DNA of 36,027 bases from Terrimonas ginsenosidimutans (GTDB lineage: Bacteria > Bacteroidota > Bacteroidia > Chitinophagales > Chitinophagaceae), in contig NZ_JAKLTR010000032.1 of assembly GCF_022012415.1 (NCBI RefSeq), forward strand, positions 1 to 36,027, written 5' to 3'. Both the position numbers and the translations under genes were made by a program. The notes beneath the pieces were generated by a model. It was not told where the DNA came from. It did not search any database and saw nothing but the letters and a program-made list of their open reading frames with translations. Every line of letters starts with the position of its first letter. Within the stretch, counting starts at the first letter, position 1. Positions 17,111 through 24,987 of this stretch are shown piece by piece.

Positions 17111-18225
17111 AAAAATCGATTACGTTTGTAACGCTAGGCAACATTGAAACAATAGCCACGATGAAGAGAGCACTAGGAATGGCTTATCCTTTACATAAAG
17201 AGGGATGGAATGTGTCTATTATTGCTATGGATTGTTTTGAGAATCGTAAACGGATTTCATTAGAGTGCGGAAACGATGTTACTGTAAGGTATTATAAAGA
17301 ATCCAGCGCCAATGACGAAGTAGCTCAGAAAACAGCCTTGATCAGAGAACTGAAACCGTCCCATATTTATTTCTGTTCATTCAGCGTGAGAAACCGTATT
17401 ATAAAAAATAAACTCGGTTATAAGCCATTTATTATTATTGAACATAGTGAGCTTCAGTCTGGTATTAAGGATCTGTCGTTTCCCCAGAAAATAAAAGCTC
17501 ATCTAATGGAATATGGCTCTGTTATATATGCAGATGGCCTCGTTTGTGCAAGTACCTTCCTTGTAAAGGAATACAGGAAGTATGCAAAAAAGTTATTTAA
17601 AAGGAAAATGCCAATTTCCTATTCGCCGTACGCGTTCAATAATGATGTAGTTTCTGCACCCAAAATCATTCTTGAAGAGCTGGAGGAAAAATATCGTGGG
17701 AAAGATGTGTTTCTTTATATGGGGACAATGACAAGAAATTATGGACTGTTTGCGATGCTAGATGCAATGAAAAATAACAGAGCTCAGTATCCCGAGGCCA
17801 GGCTTTTGTTAATGGGTAAGGGGCGACATTACCAGGAAGGTATTGCCTATGCCGAGAAAAACAATCTTACTAACATTGTCGATTTTTTGGGTTATGTGCC
17901 TGAAGAAGAGATCAGTTCATATTTCGAATTGGCCGACGCTTTCATTTCGCCATTGAATAATACAGTTCAGGATATTGCGCGTTGCCCCAGCAAAATTTAC
18001 ATGTACCTGCCATTCAAAAAGCCGGTATTTACCAGTAAGATCGGGGAGCCTGCTGAGATCTTCGGGGAAAACGGCTTCTACTTTGACACTAGCAAGCCAG
18101 AGTCCTTATCCGTATTAATGATGCAGAAGAAAGAAGGAAAACTCCGTGAGCCTGATATCAATATTGATGAGCATAGCTGGCACCAAAGAACAATAGACTT
18201 CAATAACTGGATCAATTCACTTTAA
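17107..18225 (+). CDS. Glycosyltransferase, GT4-like and divergent
   Basis: A 372-residue predicted glycosyltransferase. It has the GT-B layout: an N-terminal domain with FVTLGNIETIATMKRALGMA, a linker near 165-175, and a donor-binding domain with DVFLYMGTMTRNYGLFAMLD and VDFLGYVPEEEISSYFELAD. The usual EX7E signature is replaced by PLNNTVQDIARCPSKIYMYL followed by KKPVFTSKIGE, which matches the CPSKIYEYM-type variant seen in many capsule enzymes. The gene overlaps the previous one by four bases. I am confident of the fold and class but not of the sugar. Confidence 0.85.
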   Translation: MKKSITFVTLGNIETIATMKRALGMAYPLHKEGWNVSIIAMDCFENRKRISLECGNDVTVRYYKESSANDEVAQKTALIRELKPSHIYFCSFSVRNRIIKNKLGYKPFIIIEHSELQSGIKDLSFPQKIKAHLMEYGSVIYADGLVCASTFLVKEYRKYAKKLFKRKMPISYSPYAFNNDVVSAPKIILEELEEKYRGKDVFLYMGTMTRNYGLFAMLDAMKNNRAQYPEARLLLMGKGRHYQEGIAYAEKNNLTNIVDFLGYVPEEEISSYFELADAFISPLNNTVQDIARCPSKIYMYLPFKKPVFTSKIGEPAEIFGENGFYFDTSKPESLSVLMMQKKEGKLREPDINIDEHSWHQRTIDFNNWINSL

Positions 18226-18232
18226 TAGCAGC

Positions 18233-19582
18233 ATGAATAACGAGATTTTGATTACAAAACAGGAGGGTAATTTTTTCTTTGGATTTCATGATATACCAGC
18301 CTGGAACAGCAAAGGCAATAAACTTGCCGCACTCAGAATTGACAATATTTACACTCCCCCCCAATCATCCTCCATCTGTGATGTAGGATTTGTAGAAGAC
18401 GGTGAGTTTATCAAGTTGGGAACAACAAATGCTTTCAATTATCCTCAAGGGGCTAGACAGCAATGGATAGGAAATACTGAATTACTTATTGTCAATGACC
18501 GGATTGATAATGCATGGCGATCTAAGGTATACGATACAGAATCCCGTCGGGAGGTATCTGAATTAGCTTTCTCTACTCATGTGATTACTGATGAGGGGTG
18601 GGCTTTTGGTCTGGATTACTCGCGTCTCCACAGAGTTGGGGGATATGGATATACTGGACTTAAAGATGAAACAGCTGGTAGTGATACTCCCGATAACGCA
18701 GGAATTATAAGGCATAACGTTTATTCAAAAGAAAGCAATCTGATCGTATCTATAAAGCAGGTGTCGGAATTTCAATCGGCACCGGGTATAGGTCAGCATC
18801 ATTACATTACCCATCTCGTTTTAAATCCATCACAAACCAGAATTGCTTTTTTGCACAGATCCAAATTGAAGGACGGTGGAGAAACATCCAGATTGATGAC
18901 AATCGGTGTTGATGGCCGTGAGCTTCGTTGTCTTGCCACCGGTTTTTTAAGCCATTTTGATTGGAAGGATGATAATCATGTGGCAATATGGGGTAGAACG
19001 GGTAGCGGGATTGAAAAGCTAAGAAACTCCGTTCTTTACAGAATGATGCCTTCCGGGTTGATCTCAAGAGCAAAAAAGATAATAAAGAAGCTGATTTACA
19101 AACCTAAACCTGCAATGCAAGGGGCATCTCTTTTTAATTGGCTGGTTTTCAGTGATGAGACTGTTCCGAAACAAACTTTTTTGGCTAAGGGCGTAATCAC
19201 TGAAGATGGGCATCCTATGTTTTGCCCGGCTAATCGCGACTGGATGATCTGCGACAATTATCCCGACAAGGATGGAGTTAGAACCTTGTTTCTTTTTCAG
19301 GATAGTACTCAAAGAAAAATTGATCTGGGAAAGTATAAGATGATACCCGATAAGCCTGATATGTCTTCAATCGGCGATGCCCTTGTTGGTGTTGAAGCAT
19401 CTGTGCTGAAAGCTTTTGATATCAGGAATATGGCCTTTTATCGGAGCGGGCTTCACTGTGATCTTCATCCCCGCTGGAAAAAAGACGGGACTATGGTCGC
19501 ATTTGACTCCATTCATGAAGGGAAGCGATCGATTTATGGATATGAGGTTGGGGAGATTTTGTTCCCAATTGAAAGAAAATGA
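18233..19582 (+). CDS. Beta-propeller protein resembling oligogalacturonate lyases, within the EPS operon
   Basis: A 449-residue protein without signal peptide or membrane helix, so probably cytoplasmic. It reads as a beta-propeller of TolB/OGL type: repeated blades such as FFFGFHDIPAWNSKGNKLAA, THLVLNPSQTRIAFLHRS, HPMFCPANRDWMICDNYP and LHPRWKKDGTMVAFDS. His-rich positions H189, H190 and H194 (QHHYITH), H327 (DGHPMF), H408 and H412 (LHCDLHPRW) are placed much as the metal-binding residues of oligogalacturonate lyase family proteins, although the Gln-x-x-His-x-His pattern of those enzymes is not fully kept. It starts 7 bases after a glycosyltransferase gene and ends 7 bases before the next, so it is part of the operon. 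Possible roles are a lyase or epimerase acting on an intermediate, a binding or scaffold protein, or an unusual transferase. The fold call is moderately sure, function open. Confidence 0.6.
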   Translation: MNNEILITKQEGNFFFGFHDIPAWNSKGNKLAALRIDNIYTPPQSSSICDVGFVEDGEFIKLGTTNAFNYPQGARQQWIGNTELLIVNDRIDNAWRSKVYDTESRREVSELAFSTHVITDEGWAFGLDYSRLHRVGGYGYTGLKDETAGSDTPDNAGIIRHNVYSKESNLIVSIKQVSEFQSAPGIGQHHYITHLVLNPSQTRIAFLHRSKLKDGGETSRLMTIGVDGRELRCLATGFLSHFDWKDDNHVAIWGRTGSGIEKLRNSVLYRMMPSGLISRAKKIIKKLIYKPKPAMQGASLFNWLVFSDETVPKQTFLAKGVITEDGHPMFCPANRDWMICDNYPDKDGVRTLFLFQDSTQRKIDLGKYKMIPDKPDMSSIGDALVGVEASVLKAFDIRNMAFYRSGLHCDLHPRWKKDGTMVAFDSIHEGKRSIYGYEVGEILFPIERK

Positions 19583-19589
19583 AGTCAGT

Positions 19590-20672
19590 ATGATTGCAAT
19601 ACTTCAGCCGTTTATCCCACATTACAGGGAAGACTTTTTTACAGGTCTTGGAAGCCATGAATCGTGTGATGTTTTTGTATATGATAAAAAAGAGGCGGAT
19701 AAAAGCAACTTCAGACAATCAGGAATTGCTACAAAAAAAATCGCGTCGTTTGAACGTAAAGGCATTCTTGTATATAATCCGTTCTCGCTTTTAAAACAAG
19801 AATACAAGGTATTGGTCCTGATGTTGAATTTTGCCCATTTATCTACATGGATACTTTTATTGACACGCATCTTTCATCGTAAAAAAATAATTCTTTGGGG
19901 ACATGGCATTTCGGTAAAGCGTTATACTGCGGAAGAACAGCGTCCTTCCAGGCTTTTGCGATGGATGATTGGATTATCAGATGGCGTGTGGTTTTATACG
20001 GCGAAAGAAAAGGAGATCTGGCAAAAGATCCATCCGCAAATCCCCTCAGTTTCTTTAAATAATACAATATCAGAGGTAGATAGGATCGTTTCCCGCGTTC
20101 CAGGGGATAAGCAGATCCTCAGGGGAAAATACAGGATCAGGGAAGAAGTTATATTTATTTTCAGTGCCCGTTTTAATACAGCTGATCGCCGAATCGATCT
20201 CCTGGAAGAATCGATGAAAAAACTGAGCAGTAAAAAGTTCGGTTTTATTATAATAGGAGACGGTAAACTCAAACCAGATTTTGGCAGATACAAAAATGTA
20301 TATGACTTCGGGGAGTTGTATGACAGGCAAACTAAAAACGAATTGTTTGACGCGGCTGATATCTATTTTCAACCTGGCTGGCTGGGCCTGTCTATTGTCG
20401 AGGCAATGGCCTACGGTAAGCCCATTATTTCATTTGAACGCAGCACAGCGTTAAAACAATGTGTTGAATATGCATACGTTCAGAATGGATTCAATGGGTT
20501 GATTTTTTCTGATACAGAAGCATTTCTTACCGCTGTTCAGCGCTTAAGTTTTCAGGAGCTCACGATACTCGGAGAGAACGGGAAACGATTTGCTGCAACA
20601 TATTTGAGTATGGATAATATGGTAAACTCCGGTTTGTCACTGATAAAAAAAATACGAGGAGAGAAATCATGA
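19590..20672 (+). CDS. Glycosyltransferase, GT4-like
   Basis: A 360-residue GT-B enzyme. The reading frame is open from 19416 inside the preceding gene, but the start at 19590 is chosen because MIAILQPFIPHYREDFF is the normal N-terminus of this group and lies 7 bases after the previous stop codon. The acceptor domain includes LWGHGISVKRY, and the donor domain has FIFSARFNTADRRIDLLEE, FIIIGDGKLKPDF and FQPGWLGLSIVEAMAYGKPI, in which the final Glu of EX7E is kept but the first is replaced. It overlaps the next gene by four bases. Donor sugar is unknown. Confidence 0.88.
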   Translation: MIAILQPFIPHYREDFFTGLGSHESCDVFVYDKKEADKSNFRQSGIATKKIASFERKGILVYNPFSLLKQEYKVLVLMLNFAHLSTWILLLTRIFHRKKIILWGHGISVKRYTAEEQRPSRLLRWMIGLSDGVWFYTAKEKEIWQKIHPQIPSVSLNNTISEVDRIVSRVPGDKQILRGKYRIREEVIFIFSARFNTADRRIDLLEESMKKLSSKKFGFIIIGDGKLKPDFGRYKNVYDFGELYDRQTKNELFDAADIYFQPGWLGLSIVEAMAYGKPIISFERSTALKQCVEYAYVQNGFNGLIFSDTEAFLTAVQRLSFQELTILGENGKRFAATYLSMDNMVNSGLSLIKKIRGEKS

Positions 20673-21832
20673 GATTGTTACACATTGTCGCAGGGATGGA
20701 TCCGCGCACTGGCGGAGTGACACAGGCAGTGAGTATGATCATCGGCGGGTTAAGTAATAATGGGATTAATAATGAGGTGGTATGTTTGGATCACCCGGAG
20801 GCAGATTTTTTGTCCGGTTATACTTTCACTATTCACGCACTAGGCCCTGCAAAAACGGCCTGGCGTTTTAGCGCGAAGTTGAAACCTTGGCTTTTAGCGC
20901 ATATTAGCAACTATGACGCTATTGTTGTCCATGGACTTTGGCAGTACCATGTTTATGCGATTTATAATGCTTGGAGAAAAATCAAGTATTCCAGGCCCAA
21001 GCTATACGTTATGCCGCATGGAATGCTTGATCCATATTTTCAGAATGCTTCCGGCAGAAGGTTAAAAGCTATCAGGAATAGCTTATTCTGGCTTTTTTTC
21101 GAAAGGAGCCTGGTAAATAATGCAGACGGATTGTTCTTTACTTGTGAAACTGAACGCGTACTGGCCAGTAAAAGTTTTAAACAATATAATGCGCGGAGAG
21201 AGGAGATTGTGAGCCTCGGAATTCCTGAAGCAATACCGTTTGCCGGTTCAATGCGCGAGGCGTTGATTGCGAAATGCGGGGGAGTTGATCCAACCGACTG
21301 CATCCTGTACATCAGTCGCATTGATCCCAAGAAGGGGGTTGATTTGTTGGTCGACGCTTATATTTCCCTCAAGACTCAGACTCAGATTAAGCTGCCGAAA
21401 CTGGTCATTGCTGGACCGGGACTTGATTCAAGTTTTGGAAAAACAATACTGGATAAAGCTGCTGGCAATACAGACATAATATTCACCGGTATGCTTAACG
21501 GAGATGCTAAATGGGGGGCATTTTATCTTAGCTCGGCCTTGATTTTACCAAGTCACCAGGAAAACTTTGGGTTTGTTGTAGTTGAAGCAATGTCCTGCAG
21601 TAAGCCTGTATTGATAACAGATCAGGTAAATATCTGGCGCGAAATAGATAAAGGAAATGCGGGATTGGTAGAGGAAGATAATTTAGCAGGGATTTTAAAG
21701 TTACTTTCATCATTTGCTGCTTTGAACCAGGCTGCAATTTCCAGTAAAGGCGAAAATGCACTGGCAACGTTCAACAAGCTTTTTTCATTAAAAAGTTCGA
21801 CAGGGTTGTTTTTGAAAGCCCTGAATAAGTAG
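20669..21832 (+). CDS. Glycosyltransferase, GT4-like
   Basis: A 387-residue GT4 enzyme. The N-terminus MRLLHIVAGMDPRTGGVTQA has the glycine-rich turn that follows the first strand in GT4 proteins. The acceptor domain includes VVHGLWQYHVYAIYNAW and the PHGMLDPYF motif common in capsule glycosyltransferases. The donor domain has LYISRIDPKKGVDLLVDAY, and the full EX7E motif with E298 and E306 in SHQENFGFVVVEAMSCSKPV. It is translationally coupled to the previous gene through a 4-base overlap. This is the most canonical GT4 in the locus. Confidence 0.92.
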   Translation: MRLLHIVAGMDPRTGGVTQAVSMIIGGLSNNGINNEVVCLDHPEADFLSGYTFTIHALGPAKTAWRFSAKLKPWLLAHISNYDAIVVHGLWQYHVYAIYNAWRKIKYSRPKLYVMPHGMLDPYFQNASGRRLKAIRNSLFWLFFERSLVNNADGLFFTCETERVLASKSFKQYNARREEIVSLGIPEAIPFAGSMREALIAKCGGVDPTDCILYISRIDPKKGVDLLVDAYISLKTQTQIKLPKLVIAGPGLDSSFGKTILDKAAGNTDIIFTGMLNGDAKWGAFYLSSALILPSHQENFGFVVVEAMSCSKPVLITDQVNIWREIDKGNAGLVEEDNLAGILKLLSSFAALNQAAISSKGENALATFNKLFSLKSSTGLFLKALNK

Positions 21833-21852
21833 ATACAAAAGTTATTGAGGTT

Positions 21853-22395
21853 ATGCATAATACTGATACGCATTCAGGGGCGTCATTTTCTGTGAAGAAC
21901 AGGATTGCCAGGGTGATATGGAATGCAGTTTATTTGTTTCTTTTTCGGTTTAGTCCCACGCCGCTACATGGCTGGAGATCTTTTTTATTACGATTGTTTG
22001 GTGGTAAAGTTGGAAAAGGGGTGCATGTATATCCCGGAGCAAAAATATGGGCCCCATGGAATGTTGAGCTGAAAGACCAATGTGGAATTGCCAATGACGT
22101 TATTTTGTATTCGCAGGGTCATATAAAAATTGGAGCCAGATCTGTTATTTCACAAGGGTCTCACATCTGTGCCGGAACGCATGACTATACGCGTAAGGGA
22201 TTTCCATTGATCACTATGCCTATCACGATAGGAGATGAGGTATGGATTGCAGCTGAATGTTTTATCCACCCGGGAGTTACTATCGAAGACGGGGCGGTTG
22301 TTGGTGCACGATCAGTAGTGACAAAAGACTTGCCTCGCTGGATGGTATGTTCCGGTCATCCCTGTCAGCCAATAAAACAACGCATACTTGAATAG
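21853..22395 (+). CDS. WcaF-like acetyltransferase
   Basis: A 180-residue hexapeptide acyltransferase resembling putative colanic-acid acetyltransferases of the WcaF type. The N-terminal region (about 15-55) has the typical hydrophobic-aromatic RVIWNAVYLFLFRFSPTPLHGWR segment split across a helix, and is followed by LLRLFGGKVGKGVHVYPGAK. Hexapeptide coils run over about 60-165, with a catalytic-type His in CAGTHDYTRKGFPLI. It ends in CSGHPCQPIKQR, the family's usual VGNPAKPIK-like close. It lies 20 bases after the previous gene. It would O-acetylate a glycan residue; this is the third acyltransferase of the locus. Confidence 0.9.
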   Translation: MHNTDTHSGASFSVKNRIARVIWNAVYLFLFRFSPTPLHGWRSFLLRLFGGKVGKGVHVYPGAKIWAPWNVELKDQCGIANDVILYSQGHIKIGARSVISQGSHICAGTHDYTRKGFPLITMPITIGDEVWIAAECFIHPGVTIEDGAVVGARSVVTKDLPRWMVCSGHPCQPIKQRILE

Positions 22396-22420
22396 TTTGT
22401 CAGAATTATAAAGAATATTG

Positions 22421-23257
22421 ATGCTTTCCCCCCTTGATTTAACAATCGCTATCCCCGTAAAAAATGAACAAACGAATCTTGCAGGCTGTCTTGCGGCCAT
22501 AGGGTCCGGATTGGCTAGAAAGATCGTTGTGATTGATTCTGGTAGTACAGATGAAACAATAAAGATCGCTGTTGACAATGGAGCAGAAGTCATTCCTTTC
22601 GAATGGAATGGAAAGTTCCCTAAAAAACGAAACTGGTTTTTACGGAATCATCGTCCCGAAACTGAATGGGTGCTGTTCCTGGATGCAGACGAGTATTTAA
22701 CGGAAGAATTTAAGAAGACTCTTCGGGTGGCTCTTGACGACAATAATGTTTCGGGCTATTGGCTAAGCTATTCAATTTATTTTCTTGGAAGAAAACTGAA
22801 AGGGGGCTATCCCTTGCGCAAGCTCGCACTTTTCAGAGTGTCTTCCGGAGAATATGAACGGATCGATGAAGAGCGGTGGAGTCATCTGGACATGGAAATT
22901 CATGAACACCCCGTGCTGAATGGTAAAACTCAAAAATTAAAAACCCAGATCGACCATCGCGATTTTCGCGGAATTCAGCACTATATGCATAAGCACAACG
23001 AATATGCAAGCTGGGAGGCTGCCAGATTCTTAAAATTAAAAAATGATCAGACAGCCTGGAATTCGTTAACGTGGAAGCAAAAAATGAAATACAGACTGAT
23101 GAATACACCTTTTATTGGACCAGTCTATTTTTTGGGAAGTTATATTTTTATGGGTGGCTTTTTGGATGGTGCACGAGGCTTTTCATTTGCAATTTTTAAG
23201 ATGTCTTACTTTACGGAAGTATATTGTAAAATTCAGGAAATACAGAAACACAAATAA
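22421..23257 (+). CDS. Glycosyltransferase family 2, WaaE/KdtX-like
   Basis: A 278-residue GT-A-fold glycosyltransferase. The nucleotide-binding region has IAIPVKNEQTNLAGCL and IDSGSTDET (D39, D44), and the metal-binding DXD motif is D88-A-D90 in LFLDADEYL. The stretch PKKRNWFLRN between them and the later HEHP segment are typical for the WaaE/KdtX branch that adds glucose or related sugars to LPS core or capsule. The C-terminal region (FKMSYFTEVY, preceded by the hydrophobic FLGSYIFMGGFLDGARGF) suggests membrane association. ATG at 22421 is taken as start; the codon before it, TTG at 22418, is in frame. It is the last gene of the tightly packed block. Confidence 0.9.
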   Translation: MLSPLDLTIAIPVKNEQTNLAGCLAAIGSGLARKIVVIDSGSTDETIKIAVDNGAEVIPFEWNGKFPKKRNWFLRNHRPETEWVLFLDADEYLTEEFKKTLRVALDDNNVSGYWLSYSIYFLGRKLKGGYPLRKLALFRVSSGEYERIDEERWSHLDMEIHEHPVLNGKTQKLKTQIDHRDFRGIQHYMHKHNEYASWEAARFLKLKNDQTAWNSLTWKQKMKYRLMNTPFIGPVYFLGSYIFMGGFLDGARGFSFAIFKMSYFTEVYCKIQEIQKHK

Positions 23258-23404
23258 AGAAGGGTTACTAATCGTTGATAATCAAAAGGAAGAAAAAAAT
23301 ATCTAAAAGGGAAAAATAAATTTCAGGAGAATACGTATATAGGATGGCTAAGAGTTTTTACTAATTTCAACTCCGATCTGATTTATTCAGGTATGCCATA
23401 TGAT

Positions 23405-23419
23405 TGTTGCATTGCAACA
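23405..23419. promoter_or_regulatory. Perfect 7+1+7 palindrome ahead of the PA14/T9SS gene
   Basis: TGTTGCA-T-TGCAACA is a perfect interrupted palindrome 19 bases before the start at 23438. It could be an operator for a dimeric regulator or a short hairpin in the leader. No known regulator can be named from it. Confidence 0.35.
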
Positions 23420-23437
23420 CCATTGAACCAATCCTAT

Positions 23438-24928
23438 ATGCTGAAAAACCTTTTAAACAGTTGTATACTGATATCACTCTTTGCAGTGAGATCACTAGCA
23501 CAATCATGCACCCCACAAGGAGACGAAATCACATTCGGAACTAACGACACCTGGATCGGGTATGTATACGATAACTCCGATTTGACCAATTACAAAGGAT
23601 ATATTTTGCAAGGCACTCCCGGCAACCCTGCTTTTGATCAGGCGTTTGGCGGATTTTATGTCAACTTCCCAACCAATGGTTGTACTGTGCACACAGAATC
23701 CTTTAGCGTAAGATATAAATTAAGAAAAACCTTTGCTCCGGGTGATTACGATTTCAATATCACAGGTGATGACGGATATCGTTTAAGTATAGATGGTGGA
23801 ATTACATGGGCTGTAAACAATTGGAGTTTTAACGGATATACGGAAAATACAGTAACACTTTCTCTTAACGGCACTTATGATCTTGTTCTTGAGTATTATG
23901 AATACGCTCACAATAACCGCATAACTTTTCAGGTTTCTAACGCCTGCCTTGGTACAGGCAGTACAACAGTTTATGGGGCAAACAATGTTTGGCGAGGTTA
24001 TGTCTACAATGGGACAGATTTTAATTTTTTTAAAGGATTAAGAAATCAGGGATCCTCAGTCAGTTCTGATTTTGATGAAAATTTCGGAGGTGCTTATGTT
24101 CGTTTCAATACAAGTAGCTGTGCTTTACTAAGTGAGCAATTTTCTGTCCGTTACAGACTGTCGCGGACATTTAGCCCCAATAATTACTCGTTCATAGTTG
24201 GTAGTGAAGACGGCTACCGTCTTAGCTTTGATGGGGGAGCCTCCTGGGCTATTGACAACTGGTCAAATACAAGCTATACCAGTTCAAATCTTATGGTGAA
24301 TCTTAATGGGGCTTACAACATGGTTCTCGAATACCGTGAGTTCAGCGGGACTAACCGGATTTTCTTTTCATCGGGCCTTGCCGTCGTTTTACCTGTTGAA
24401 TTGATATCATTTTCAGCACGCAAAACCAGTTCTGGAATTCTAGTTAACTGGCGAGTCGGGACATCTGCAGATTTGCTTCGCTTTGAAATCGAGAGAAGCT
24501 CTGACGGACAACAATTTCGCACCGTCGGTGATAAACCTGTTAGTCTATTCAGTGACAGGTATGACTTTCTGGACCCATTTTCTCCTTCTGGTCAAATATA
24601 TTACCGACTTAAAATACTTGAGCGTTCTGGTAAAATCTATTATTCAAAACCCGTAATAATTCCTTACGAGAATCAAGGGTTTAAAGTGTTTCCCACTTTA
24701 GTTAATAACGGAAATTTTTATTTTGCTAACAATCAGCCTTTGAAGGCTGCCGTTATTCATGTAGTTGATTTCGCCGGCCGGCCGATTCATAAATATTTAC
24801 TGAATGATCTTGCGGCGCAACAAACAACGTCATTGAGACTTCCCGCGTTTATCACCAAAGGGTTCTATTTTATTAAATTGGAAGAGGCCGGGGTCTTGCG
24901 GGTGGCTGAAAAAATATATGTGCAGTGA
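23438..24928 (+). CDS. Secreted protein with two PA14-like repeats and a type IX sorting domain
   Basis: A 496-residue exported protein. The start at 23438 gives a signal peptide (MLKNLLNSCILISLFAV, cleavage after A21), while the longer frame from 23393 would not. Two homologous domains follow, about 23-170 and 174-312. Each has W-x-GYVY near its start, FGG-x-YV, ESFSVRY or EQFSVRY, a GDDGYRLS or SEDGYRLS loop with DGG, and a LVLEYYE or MVLEYRE strand, which is the pattern of PA14-type carbohydrate-binding modules. A fibronectin-III-like segment begins near P319 (PVELISFSA), and a type A C-terminal T9SS sorting domain begins near F415 (FKVFPTLVNNGNF) and ends ERIYVQ-like at the last residue. 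It should be secreted across the outer membrane and anchored at the surface, plausibly binding the polysaccharide made by the locus; that role is inference. Confidence 0.87.
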   Translation: MLKNLLNSCILISLFAVRSLAQSCTPQGDEITFGTNDTWIGYVYDNSDLTNYKGYILQGTPGNPAFDQAFGGFYVNFPTNGCTVHTESFSVRYKLRKTFAPGDYDFNITGDDGYRLSIDGGITWAVNNWSFNGYTENTVTLSLNGTYDLVLEYYEYAHNNRITFQVSNACLGTGSTTVYGANNVWRGYVYNGTDFNFFKGLRNQGSSVSSDFDENFGGAYVRFNTSSCALLSEQFSVRYRLSRTFSPNNYSFIVGSEDGYRLSFDGGASWAIDNWSNTSYTSSNLMVNLNGAYNMVLEYREFSGTNRIFFSSGLAVVLPVELISFSARKTSSGILVNWRVGTSADLLRFEIERSSDGQQFRTVGDKPVSLFSDRYDFLDPFSPSGQIYYRLKILERSGKIYYSKPVIIPYENQGFKVFPTLVNNGNFYFANNQPLKAAVIHVVDFAGRPIHKYLLNDLAAQQTTSLRLPAFITKGFYFIKLEEAGVLRVAEKIYVQ

Positions 24929-24973
24929 CAATGACTTTTAAAAAGAAAAAGTATATGCAGCGGGCTTATACTA

Positions 24974-24981
24974 TATCTTTG
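24974..24981 (+). promoter_or_regulatory. -7 box (TATCTTTG) directly ahead of the wcaI-like gene
   Basis: An exact TAnnTTTG match ends only 6 bases before the GTG start at 24988. The transcript would be leaderless or nearly so. No clear -33 TTTG was found at the expected distance. Confidence 0.45.
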
Positions 24982-24987
24982 TAATCT

